Assembly: GCA_030429485.1 (NCBI GenBank)
Contig: JAUIFD010000016.1
Coordinates: forward strand, 1 to 35,203
Length of the DNA: 35,203 nt
DNA from: Phycisphaerae bacterium
GTDB taxonomy: Bacteria > Planctomycetota > Phycisphaerae > Phycisphaerales > UBA1924
Reading direction: 5' to 3'
Shown here: in pieces, positions 8,532 to 15,835 of the stretch
How positions within the stretch are numbered: position 1 is the stretch's first letter
Layout of the letters: each line of letters begins with the position of its first letter
Made by a program: the position numbers and the translations under genes
The notes under the pieces: model-generated
Seen by the model: the letters and a program-made list of their open reading frames with translations, nothing else
The model's database searches: none
What the model was told of the DNA's origin: nothing

Positions 8532-9256
8532 GAGCGATCTGGTCGGCGGTGTCAATACTCGCAGTCGCGCACCTGCTCGCGCTGGCGGGCTTCGTGGGGT
8601 GGCTCGTTGCGACCGGGCGCCTCGATGCCGACCGCGTGGAGCGTGTGCGGTCGATGCTCGCGGAGACCATCGCGGACGAGCAAGCACGTCTGGTCCTGGA
8701 GGCGGAGGTCGTCGCAGCTGCGACGGGTGATGTCGAGGCGGATGTGTACGTCATCCCGGTCTCGGCGTCGGCGATGGTCGAGGAGCGACTGGCGCTTGAG
8801 GACGCGGGCAGTGACTCGCTACGGCGCTCGAAGGCCGAGATCGATGCGCTCCGTTCGGCACTCGCGCAGGAGCGAGTCGTCATCGATGGCGAACGCGAGG
8901 GCTTTCTTCGAGAGCGGGACGTATTCGAGAAGATGCGCGCCGAGATCGACGAGCTTGAAGGAGACGAGCAGTTCCGCAAGGCGCTCGGCGTGCTGCAGGG
9001 CATGAAGCCCGAGGACGCGTCGGCGGTGATCATGGAACTCATCAACGGCGGGGGGCTGCTCGCGATCGAGGGCGGCGCCGACGGGATGACGCAGGCGGTG
9101 GCGTATCTCGACCAGATGTCGTCGCGCGCACGGACGAAGATCATGACCGAGATCAAGGACACCGACGTTGGCCTGGCAGCCGAGTTGCTGGAACGCCTTC
9201 GCACGCACGGGCTCGAGTCCCGGGCGGCGGAGGAAACCGAGGTTGACCCAGGCTGA
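8528..9256 (+). CDS. MotE/YlxF-like flagellar membrane protein
   Basis: A 242-residue protein with one N-terminal membrane segment (about residues 5-28), a long charged coiled coil in the middle, and a C-terminal region LQGMKPEDASAVIMELI that resembles the MgtE-N/FliG-middle-like domain of MotE. Genes of this type commonly lie between fliJ and fliK, as here. In alphaproteobacteria MotE is a periplasmic chaperone for the stator protein MotC, while the Bacillus counterpart YlxF is poorly defined. The role here is therefore uncertain. The start overlaps fliJ by four bases and the end overlaps the probable start of fliK. Confidence 0.75.
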   Translation: MRAIWSAVSILAVAHLLALAGFVGWLVATGRLDADRVERVRSMLAETIADEQARLVLEAEVVAAATGDVEADVYVIPVSASAMVEERLALEDAGSDSLRRSKAEIDALRSALAQERVVIDGEREGFLRERDVFEKMRAEIDELEGDEQFRKALGVLQGMKPEDASAVIMELINGGGLLAIEGGADGMTQAVAYLDQMSSRARTKIMTEIKDTDVGLAAELLERLRTHGLESRAAEETEVDPG

Positions 9257-10442
9257 GAACTTGACAGGGATTTCGGCGCAGACTGAGCGCAGCGGCGCTG
9301 GGCGCGGCTCGCGCGACGATCGGCGCGGGGGTGGTGCGTTTGATGCGCTGTTGGGCCACTTCAGCGCATCGGCGTCCACGATCGTCGCTGGGACACTCAT
9401 GCGGACGCTGGGCGGGGGTGAGGCTCGCATCGAGGCCGAGGCACGGCCCGAAGCTGCGCTTAATCAGGGTGCATCCGAGACGGCTGAGTCTGACAGTCCG
9501 GCGCAGAGTGGGCGTGACGCAGAGCGAGCGTCGGGTGAACGCTCGGCGCGCTCGGGCGATGCGCGGGAGCGAACCTCAGATCGACCATCGCCACGGAGCA
9601 ACGCATCGAAGGCGCCAAGCGATCAAACATCGAGCGCCGACACTGGGAGGACAGTGGGGGACGTTTCGGGCCAGCGGAGCGGGGGGAGCGGGACGGAACA
9701 GTCGGTGCGCTCGTCGGTTGCGTCGAGCGGGAAGGAAGCAGACGCGGCGCCCCTGGTCCAGGGTGGGGTAGCTCCCCCACCCGCGGTGATCGCGGCGGGT
9801 GGGCTTCAACTTGCGGGCGGCGGCGCGAGCACCAAGGGCGCATCGACGACGGGACCAACCGGCGTGGTGGCGGTGGGGAGCGCTGGGCGAGCGAAGGGTG
9901 TGGCGGTTCGTGCGCGCCTGACGCCGGCGAGCCCAACGCCGAGGGGTGATCCGCAGCGCGCGCTCGAGGCGACGGTGCGCCAGTCGCTGACGAGCGCGCT
10001 CAAGAGCCGCGACGGCGTGGCGAACATCCGGCTCAAACCTGCGCACCTGGGCACGCTGCATGTGCGCGTCGAGGTCTCGGATGGTCGTGTTTCGGCGCTG
10101 TTTCGGGCGGAGTCGGAACAGGCACGCGGGTTGCTGGAGTCGAACCGGACAATGCTCCGCCATGCGCTGGAGGCGCAGGGACTCACGCCGGACCGGGTGG
10201 TCGTGGAGGGCGCGGAGTCGGAACGGAGCGGCGCGCAGTTCGGGTCGGAGACCCACGCGCACGACGAGGCCGGGCAAGGACGCCCGGGGCAGGAGCGGCA
10301 CGCGGAGCGTGCGGCGCGCGGCGAAGGACACGCCGGGCAGAGTGTCGAGGGCGGAGACCCTCCGGGGATCATCGGCGGAGCCGAAGCGGGCTCCGCGCTG
10401 ACGCGTGTCGGCGTGGAGCTGGGAATCGATACGCGGGTCTAA
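9243..10442 (+). CDS. fliK: Flagellar hook-length control protein FliK
   Basis: About 399 residues from a TTG start at 9243, which has GGAGGA at 9228-9233 upstream. An ATG at 9168 is in frame but would overlap the previous gene by 89 bases. The N-terminal two thirds are low-complexity, rich in Ser, Gly, Ala and Arg, as expected for the extended ruler part. Residues about 250-325 match the FliK C-terminal domain, with RLKPAHLGTLHVRVEV followed by the AEL-type helix pattern and LRHALEAQGLTPDRVVVE. FliK is secreted during hook growth and switches export specificity. The gene lies directly before flgD and flgE, whose products it measures. Confidence 0.88.
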   Translation: MTQAENLTGISAQTERSGAGRGSRDDRRGGGAFDALLGHFSASASTIVAGTLMRTLGGGEARIEAEARPEAALNQGASETAESDSPAQSGRDAERASGERSARSGDARERTSDRPSPRSNASKAPSDQTSSADTGRTVGDVSGQRSGGSGTEQSVRSSVASSGKEADAAPLVQGGVAPPPAVIAAGGLQLAGGGASTKGASTTGPTGVVAVGSAGRAKGVAVRARLTPASPTPRGDPQRALEATVRQSLTSALKSRDGVANIRLKPAHLGTLHVRVEVSDGRVSALFRAESEQARGLLESNRTMLRHALEAQGLTPDRVVVEGAESERSGAQFGSETHAHDEAGQGRPGQERHAERAARGEGHAGQSVEGGDPPGIIGGAEAGSALTRVGVELGIDTRV

Positions 10443-10532
10443 GTGTGCGCATCGGGTGATGGTGCGGCATGACGAGGGCTTGCGGCTCGGTGTGGCTTGC
10501 TTGCTCGGCGCGGTGCGCCGGGGGAGGCGTCG

Positions 10533-10991
10533 ATGGCGTCGGTGGATGCGGTACAGTCGGGCACGAGTCAGACGCAGACTTCCGCGGTGAGCGGTCTGAG
10601 CACGGACGAGTTCCTGAAGATCGTGCTTCAGGAGCTCCAGAGCCAAGACCCGCTCGAGCCCAACGACACGTCGGCGATGCTCGAGCAGCTCTCGACCATC
10701 CGTTCGATTCAGTCGGACACCGACATGATGGACCGGCTTGAACGCGTCGTGTCGCAGAACGCACTGACGTCGGCGTCCGGCCTCGTGGGCACGCAAGTCG
10801 GCGGGCTCAACGAGTTTGGTGATCGAGTGTCGGGGCTTGTGCGGGCTGTGTCGGTCACCGACGAGGGGCCCGTGCTTCGGCTTGAGTCGGGTGACCGCGT
10901 GTGGCTCGATGACGTCGACGAGTTCCGGATCGCGGAGTCAGACACCGACGAAGCCGCGGACGACGCTTCGGGCGATGGAGACGACGCGTGA
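10533..10991 (+). CDS. flgD: Hook-cap scaffold protein FlgD (short form)
   Basis: A 152-residue protein. The conserved N-terminal region EFLKIVLQELQSQDPLEPND (26-45) followed by MLEQLSTIRSIQ is diagnostic for FlgD, which caps the growing hook. ATG 10533 is chosen because GGGGAGG (10521-10527) is optimally spaced; a longer frame starts at 10497. The protein is shorter than the roughly 220-residue enterobacterial FlgD. After the SASGLVGTQV segment there is only about 60 residues, too few for the usual Tudor-like plus Ig-like C-terminal domains. It overlaps the next gene by four bases. Confidence 0.93.
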   Translation: MASVDAVQSGTSQTQTSAVSGLSTDEFLKIVLQELQSQDPLEPNDTSAMLEQLSTIRSIQSDTDMMDRLERVVSQNALTSASGLVGTQVGGLNEFGDRVSGLVRAVSVTDEGPVLRLESGDRVWLDDVDEFRIAESDTDEAADDASGDGDDA

Positions 10992-11446
10992 TCGGGCTGG
11001 GCTTGTCGCTCTTGCGGGGGCTGACCGGGATCGGCTCGGGCGGGAGCTCGCCGAGTTCGGGCGGAGCGATCTCGCTTGACCAGGCGACGTTCGAGGACTT
11101 GCTGGATCGTGCGCGATCGGGCGAACTCACCGCGGGGTTCGACGTGAGCGTGGCGAGGGGCGTGGACGCGGAGGTCTCCGAGGAGACGCTCACCAAGCTC
11201 GGCCCGATTGTGGAGTCGGCGCTCCAGTCGGGCGCGAGTCGGATCGCGGTCGTCGAGGGTGATCGGGTGCTGGAGGTGGACGTGCTGCTGCGTCGGGTCA
11301 CTGGTGTGCGCCCGGTGGGTGAGGGCGAGCTTGTGACGGGCGTGGATGCGGTGGTGCGCCTGGACGAGCCAAAGGCGGATGAGCTAGTCGGGCCCCCGTT
11401 TGCGGCGCGTCCGGCGTGGGCGGATTCGGAAGAGGAAGGAGCCTGA
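10988..11446 (+). CDS. Small flagellar-operon protein between flgD and flgE (TIGR02530-like)
   Basis: A 152-residue protein with a hydrophobic, Gly/Ser-rich N-terminus and a central region in which FDVSVARGVDAEVSEETL is followed by LGPIVESALQSGASRIAVVEG and a short beta segment. The spacing resembles the flagellar operon proteins grouped as TIGR02530, found between flgD and flgE in Firmicutes and spirochaetes, whose function is not established to my knowledge. The resemblance was judged by eye. It overlaps flgD by four bases and precedes flgE directly, so a part in hook assembly is plausible. Confidence 0.6.
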   Translation: MIGLGLSLLRGLTGIGSGGSSPSSGGAISLDQATFEDLLDRARSGELTAGFDVSVARGVDAEVSEETLTKLGPIVESALQSGASRIAVVEGDRVLEVDVLLRRVTGVRPVGEGELVTGVDAVVRLDEPKADELVGPPFAARPAWADSEEEGA

Positions 11447-11447
11447 G

Positions 11448-13199
11448 ATGGCGTCGACGGTTGCACTGTTCAGCGGCCTGAGCGGGCTCAACGCCAACTC
11501 GCGCGGGATCGAAGTCGCGGGGCACAACATCGCCAACGCGAACACCACCGGTTTCAAGTCGAGCCGCATCCTCTACGAGAGCGCGTTCTCATGGACGCTG
11601 CGCGAGGCGACCTCGCCGGGCGACACGACCGGTGGGACCAACCCGACGCAGATCGGGCTCGGCGTGAAGGTCGCGGGCACGACGCGCGACATGAACCAGG
11701 GCACGGTTACGCTCACGGGTGATGCGCGGGACATGGCGATCGAGGGCGATGGCTTCTTCATCGTGGATCGGGCCGGCGCGCAGCGGTACACGCGGGCGGG
11801 CGCGTTCCGTCAGGACGCGGACCGCAATCTCGTCTCGGTCGATGGCGACTACCTGATGGGGTACGGGGTCGACGAGAACTACAACATCCTCGAGGGCGCG
11901 CTGACCACGCTGCGCGTGCCGCTCGGCGCGCGGTCGGTCGCGGAGCAGACGACACTCGTGCGGTTCGCCGGGAACCTCAACGCGGCGGGTGCTCTCCCCG
12001 CCGGAGGGTCGGTGATTGACCTGATGGACACGACCGGCGCCGGGCTCGCGCAGCTCACCGGCACCGCGCCTCCCCCCGCCGCGGGCAACGTCGTCGAGAT
12101 GACGACGCTCCTCACGCAGATCGAGGACGCGCTGGCGCCTGGTTCGAGCATGTTCACCTCCGGGCAGACGATCGAACTGCAGGGCGCGGCGAGGTTCGGC
12201 GGCGTGCTGCCGACCGCGCAGCTCACTGTCGGCGCCGCGACGACGGTGCAGGACTTCCTCACATTCTTGAATGGGGCGCTGGGCATTCAGACGACGGGCG
12301 GGGCGAACCCCGACGGGCGGACGCCCGGCGTCACCATCGATCCGACAACCGGCGCGATCCAGGTCGTCGGCAACACGGGCGAGGTCAACGGCCTCGAACT
12401 GCCGGCGAACGCGCTCCGCGTGCTCGATGCGGCGGGCGACTTCGTCCGATCCCCCTTCGCGACGGCAGAGATCGAGGCGGCGACGGGTGAGAGCGTGCGC
12501 ACGACGTACGTTGCGTACGACTCGCTCGGATCGCTCGTCGAGGCGGAGTTGGGGTTTGTGCTCGAGTCGAAAACCGATCAGGGAACGACATGGCGGTGGT
12601 TTGCCGACTCGGACGATGACACCAACGGCGGGCCGGCGATCGCGACCGGGCTCGTGCGGTTTGACACCTCCGGGCAGTTGATCGACGACGAGCCGCTCAC
12701 GATTACGATCGACCGTTCGGGTTCGGGCGCGGGCACGCCGATCACGTTCACCGTGGACCTGGCGGAGGGCGAGGAACGCGTCACGGCGCTGGCGGCCGAG
12801 CAGAGCGAACTCGCGTCGGTCTTCCGAGACGGTCAGCCCTCGGGCACGCTGCAGGACTTCGGCGTGGATCGTGACGGCACGGTGCTCGGTTCGTTCTCGA
12901 ACGGGCTTGTTCGTCCGCTCGGTCGGGTGGTGCTGGCGACGTTTGCGAACGACGCGGGGCTGCGCGACGAGGGCGACAACGTCTTCGCGGTGACCGCGAA
13001 CTCGGGTGATGCGATCGTCGCGAACCCGACCACGCTCGGGACGGGCGCGATCACGGGCGGGGCGCTCGAGAACTCGAACGTCGATCTCGGGCGCGAGTTC
13101 GTCACGCTGATCACCGCGAGCACGGGCTACTCCGCGGCGTCGCGCGTCATCCGGACGGCCGATGAGCTGTTCCAGACGCTGATCGCGCTCGCGAGGTAG
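11448..13199 (+). CDS. flgE: Flagellar hook protein FlgE
   Basis: A 583-residue hook subunit. The N-terminus has the rod/hook motif GHNIANANTTGFK (25-37), and the C-terminal heptad helix SNVDLGREFVTLITASTGYS is the conserved counterpart. The middle contains the variable surface domains. ATG 11448 is chosen because GAGGAAGGAG lies just upstream and because the family begins with this sequence; frames open to 11400 are not used. It is the last gene of the flagellar run. The product is exported, polymerises outside the cell and has a length set by FliK. It is longer than the roughly 400-residue enterobacterial form, as in many environmental bacteria. Confidence 0.95.
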   Translation: MASTVALFSGLSGLNANSRGIEVAGHNIANANTTGFKSSRILYESAFSWTLREATSPGDTTGGTNPTQIGLGVKVAGTTRDMNQGTVTLTGDARDMAIEGDGFFIVDRAGAQRYTRAGAFRQDADRNLVSVDGDYLMGYGVDENYNILEGALTTLRVPLGARSVAEQTTLVRFAGNLNAAGALPAGGSVIDLMDTTGAGLAQLTGTAPPPAAGNVVEMTTLLTQIEDALAPGSSMFTSGQTIELQGAARFGGVLPTAQLTVGAATTVQDFLTFLNGALGIQTTGGANPDGRTPGVTIDPTTGAIQVVGNTGEVNGLELPANALRVLDAAGDFVRSPFATAEIEAATGESVRTTYVAYDSLGSLVEAELGFVLESKTDQGTTWRWFADSDDDTNGGPAIATGLVRFDTSGQLIDDEPLTITIDRSGSGAGTPITFTVDLAEGEERVTALAAEQSELASVFRDGQPSGTLQDFGVDRDGTVLGSFSNGLVRPLGRVVLATFANDAGLRDEGDNVFAVTANSGDAIVANPTTLGTGAITGGALENSNVDLGREFVTLITASTGYSAASRVIRTADELFQTLIALAR

Positions 13200-13253
13200 C
13201 CAGGGGTTTCGCTGGCGCAGCCGAGGCGCGGGCGGCGACAGCAGGGGTTCCCC

Positions 13254-13282
13254 TTGAGTGGGCGGGCCTCCGCGGGTAGCCT
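13254..13282 (+). promoter_or_regulatory. Sigma-70-like promoter for the dockerin gene pair
   Basis: TTGAGT (13254-13259), a 17-base spacer and TAGCCT (13277-13282). It lies 54 bases before the ATG at 13336. Downstream in the leader is a 7-bp inverted repeat, GGCCCGG-TG-CCGGGCC (13290-13305). The promoter separates the dockerin genes from the flagellar operon. Confidence 0.5.
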
Positions 13283-13335
13283 GCGCACAGGCCCGGTGCC
13301 GGGCCAACTCGTGGCGTTGTCAGAGAGGAATCAGA

Positions 13336-14070
13336 ATGAAGTGGAATATTGCTGCGCTTACCGCGGCGGCCTTCGCGTGCGCGGCTCAGGCGGACGTGAT
13401 CATCACCAACCTGCCCTCCAGCGACTCGACCCAGTCGGCGTTCCTTCAGGACGGACGCATCAAGGCGATGGGCTTCCATATGGGCAACGAGGACTTCCAA
13501 CTCGAGAACGTGATCATCCGCCTCGATGCGGACTCGACAGCGGTCGACCCGCTCATCCGAATCTACGACGACAACGGTGGGGCGCCTGGGACGCTCATCG
13601 ACACGATGATCGACCCTGCGTTCGTGGGCATCGGCCCGGCTGACTGGACGTTCACGCCATCAGCATCTGTGACGCTGTCTGCCGGGGCCACGTACTGGCT
13701 GGTCGTCTACAACGACGGGGGCGGGAACATTGACTGGAAGGCCGGGTCCACAACGCCGGCCGGTCCGCACGCCACCCACGTCGGTGGGCTGTTCTCGGTT
13801 AGTTCCGGCCCGAACCCGCCGCTCACCGGCAACTCGAGCATCCTCAACTCGTACGAGGTGAACGGGTCGACCGGTGACTGCGCCTGCGCCGCCGACCTCA
13901 CCGGTGGATGCGAGACGAACACGAACGACTTCTTCGCGTTCCTTGCGCTCTACCAGGCGCAGGATCCGGCGGCGGACTTCTCGCCTGGCGGCGGGATCAA
14001 CACCAACGACTTCTTCGCCTACCTCGCGGCGTACCAGGCCGACCTGAACAACCCCGACTGCCCGGGGTAA
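13336..14070 (+). CDS. Secreted protein with GC-type dockerin-like C-terminus
   Basis: A 244-residue exported protein. Residues 1-18 are a signal peptide ending AAQA. The body is a beta-rich domain of roughly 160 residues resembling the surface domains called choice-of-anchor R, with FHMGNEDFQLENVIIRLD and FTPSASVTLSAGATYWLVVY. The last ~65 residues are two copies of a dockerin-like helix NTNDFFAFLALYQ / NTNDFFAYLAAYQ, ending DLNNPDCPG. GAGGAA precedes ATG 13336. It is followed 18 bases later by a paralogue. A surface or secreted role is inferred from the architecture. The ligand is unknown. Confidence 0.85.
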   Translation: MKWNIAALTAAAFACAAQADVIITNLPSSDSTQSAFLQDGRIKAMGFHMGNEDFQLENVIIRLDADSTAVDPLIRIYDDNGGAPGTLIDTMIDPAFVGIGPADWTFTPSASVTLSAGATYWLVVYNDGGGNIDWKAGSTTPAGPHATHVGGLFSVSSGPNPPLTGNSSILNSYEVNGSTGDCACAADLTGGCETNTNDFFAFLALYQAQDPAADFSPGGGINTNDFFAYLAAYQADLNNPDCPG

Positions 14071-14088
14071 TTGACGGAGGAGTATGTG

Positions 14089-14793
14089 ATGCGATGGACC
14101 CCCATTCTGACCCTCGCGTGTGCCGTGGCGATGGCGCACGGCGACGTGATCATTTCGAACCTGAGCGGCACGACGACGTCAGGGACCTACATCGGCCCCA
14201 GTGCGACCACGGTGTACAAGGCCGCGGGTTTCACGATGGGCTCGGACTCGTACAACCTTGAGAGTGTGATCATTCGGGTGCGGAGCTCCGATCCAGCGGC
14301 GACGACCGATGTGGAGATCTGGACCGGTAATGGCGCGCCGACCAGCATGATCGCTCAGCTCAGTGGCTCCGCGTTTGACGCAGACGGCCTTTACACCTTC
14401 ACGCCGACTACGGACGTCACGCTCGCTGCCAACACCACCTACTGGGTCTACGTCAACAACGCGGCGCCGAGCGGCAACTTCTTCTGGGATGGAAGCTCGC
14501 TCCCGCCGAGTGGGATTGCCACGAGCGCAGGGTTTCACTTCAATGGAGCAACGAGTCTAACTACGAATGCCTACGAGGTTAACGGCGCCGTAGCGGGTGA
14601 CTGCGCTTGCATCGCGAACCTGACGGGCGATTGCGAGACGAACACGAACGACTTCTTCGCGTTCCTCGCGCTCTACCAGAACCAGGACCCCGCGGCCGAC
14701 TTCTCGCCGGGCGGCGGGATCAACACCAACGACTTCTTCGCCTACCTCGCGGCGTACCAGGCCGACCTGAACAACCCCGACTGCCCGGGGTGA
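14089..14793 (+). CDS. Secreted dockerin-like protein, tandem paralogue
   Basis: A 234-residue exported protein with a signal peptide ending AMAHG and the same architecture as the gene before it: FTMGSDSYNLESVIIRV, then FTPTTDVTLAANTTYWVYV, then the duplicated NTNDFF dockerin-like module ending DLNNPDCPG. The bodies of the two proteins have diverged clearly, but the final 81 bases of the modules are identical. GGAGGAG (14075-14081) precedes the ATG. The gene ends before a strong terminator, so the pair forms one transcription unit. Function unknown. Confidence 0.85.
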   Translation: MRWTPILTLACAVAMAHGDVIISNLSGTTTSGTYIGPSATTVYKAAGFTMGSDSYNLESVIIRVRSSDPAATTDVEIWTGNGAPTSMIAQLSGSAFDADGLYTFTPTTDVTLAANTTYWVYVNNAAPSGNFFWDGSSLPPSGIATSAGFHFNGATSLTTNAYEVNGAVAGDCACIANLTGDCETNTNDFFAFLALYQNQDPAADFSPGGGINTNDFFAYLAAYQADLNNPDCPG

Positions 14794-14825
14794 TCCGGCA
14801 CGCTCCGGCTTGAGCAGACTGCGAC

Positions 14826-14860
14826 GCGGCCGCGCCCTTGAGGGCGCGGCCGCTTTCCTT
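14826..14860 (+). terminator. Rho-independent terminator after the dockerin pair
   Basis: A perfect 12-bp stem, GCGGCCGCGCCC with GGGCGCGGCCGC, has a TTGA loop and is followed by TTTCCTTT. It begins 32 bases after the stop codon of the second dockerin gene. Confidence 0.9.
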
Positions 14861-14871
14861 TGGCGAGGCGG

Positions 14872-14877
14872 TATCCT
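14872..14877 (+). promoter_or_regulatory. Candidate -10 box for a leaderless stress-protein mRNA
   Basis: TATCCT ends seven bases before the ATG at 14884, so transcription starting at the usual distance would begin at or next to the start codon. No convincing -35 box was found, because the preceding sequence is the terminator hairpin. Confidence 0.35.
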
Positions 14878-14883
14878 GTCGGC

Positions 14884-15753
14884 ATGCCGATGACGCCGAT
14901 TCTCGTCGCGACCGACTTCTCTGAGGGATCACGGGCGGCGCTCGAACAGGGCGTGCGTCTGGCGGAGGCGTGGGGCGCGGAGTTGTACGTCGTCCATGTG
15001 ATTCGGCACGAGGCCGCGGACGAGTTCGCGGATCTGGTGGCGCAGAGCGAGGGCGAGGCGATCCGTCGTCTGACGAGCGCGGCCGAGACCGAGCTGACAC
15101 AAGAACTCGCGGGGCTTCCGCTCGCGTCGCCGCCCTCGGTGCGGGTGACGATGGGGAGCCCGTCGGGCGAGATCATCTCGGCGGTGGAGCAGTCGGGCGC
15201 GGGTCTGCTCGTGATGGGCGCGACGGGCGGGTCGGGGCGCCGGTTCGGCACGGTCGCCGGCCGGTGTGTGCGCAAGTCGACGGCGTCGGTCATGCTGGTG
15301 CCCGAATCGCAGCGCGGCGGGTTCGAGCGGATCGTGGCGGGGGTCGACTTCTCTCCGGCGTCGGGGCCGCTGGTGTCGAGGGCTGCGGAGCTGGCGCGTC
15401 TGGACGCGTGCGAGCTGCACATCCTGCACGTATGCCAGGTGGCGTGGGAGAGTGCGCGTTGGGGCGGCGTGCCGAGCAACGCGATCGCACTCGAGCAGGA
15501 GATGCGAGCGCGCCTTGCGGCGCAGTACGCCGATCAGTTGGCGCCGCTTGTTTCGGGGGTGCAGGCGACGTTCGAGGTGGAGACGCACGCCGACTACGGG
15601 GCCGGGCTCATGGAGCACGCCGCGAAGTGGCGGGCGGACCTCGTGGCGGTCGGCACAACCGGGCGCTCGAAGATCGCGTCGCTTTTGCTCGGGAGCACCG
15701 CCGAGAAGGTGATGCGCGAGACGCCCTGTGCGGTGCTCGCGGTGAAGCCATAG
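14884..15753 (+). CDS. Universal stress protein, tandem UspA domains
   Basis: A 289-residue cytoplasmic protein made of two UspA domains (about 1-145 and 146-289). Each domain starts with a beta-strand ending in D-F-S: ILVATDFSEG and IVAGVDFSPA. The second domain has the complete ATP-binding signature G-x2-G-x9-G-S in GTTGRSKIASLLLGST. The first domain has GATGGSGRRFGTVAGR, in which the spacing and the final Ser/Thr are altered, so it may not bind nucleotide. Start at ATG 14884; ATG 14890 is also possible. It converges on the next gene with 82 bases between stops. Such proteins act in stress survival, but the trigger here is unknown. Confidence 0.93.
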   Translation: MPMTPILVATDFSEGSRAALEQGVRLAEAWGAELYVVHVIRHEAADEFADLVAQSEGEAIRRLTSAAETELTQELAGLPLASPPSVRVTMGSPSGEIISAVEQSGAGLLVMGATGGSGRRFGTVAGRCVRKSTASVMLVPESQRGGFERIVAGVDFSPASGPLVSRAAELARLDACELHILHVCQVAWESARWGGVPSNAIALEQEMRARLAAQYADQLAPLVSGVQATFEVETHADYGAGLMEHAAKWRADLVAVGTTGRSKIASLLLGSTAEKVMRETPCAVLAVKP

Positions 15754-15835
15754 AAGGGCGCGGGTTCGAGCGCCGTCGGATCGTGCGGCGACACCAGCTG
15801 AGAGTGGGCTTTCCCGAAACGCGCCTCGGACGCTC

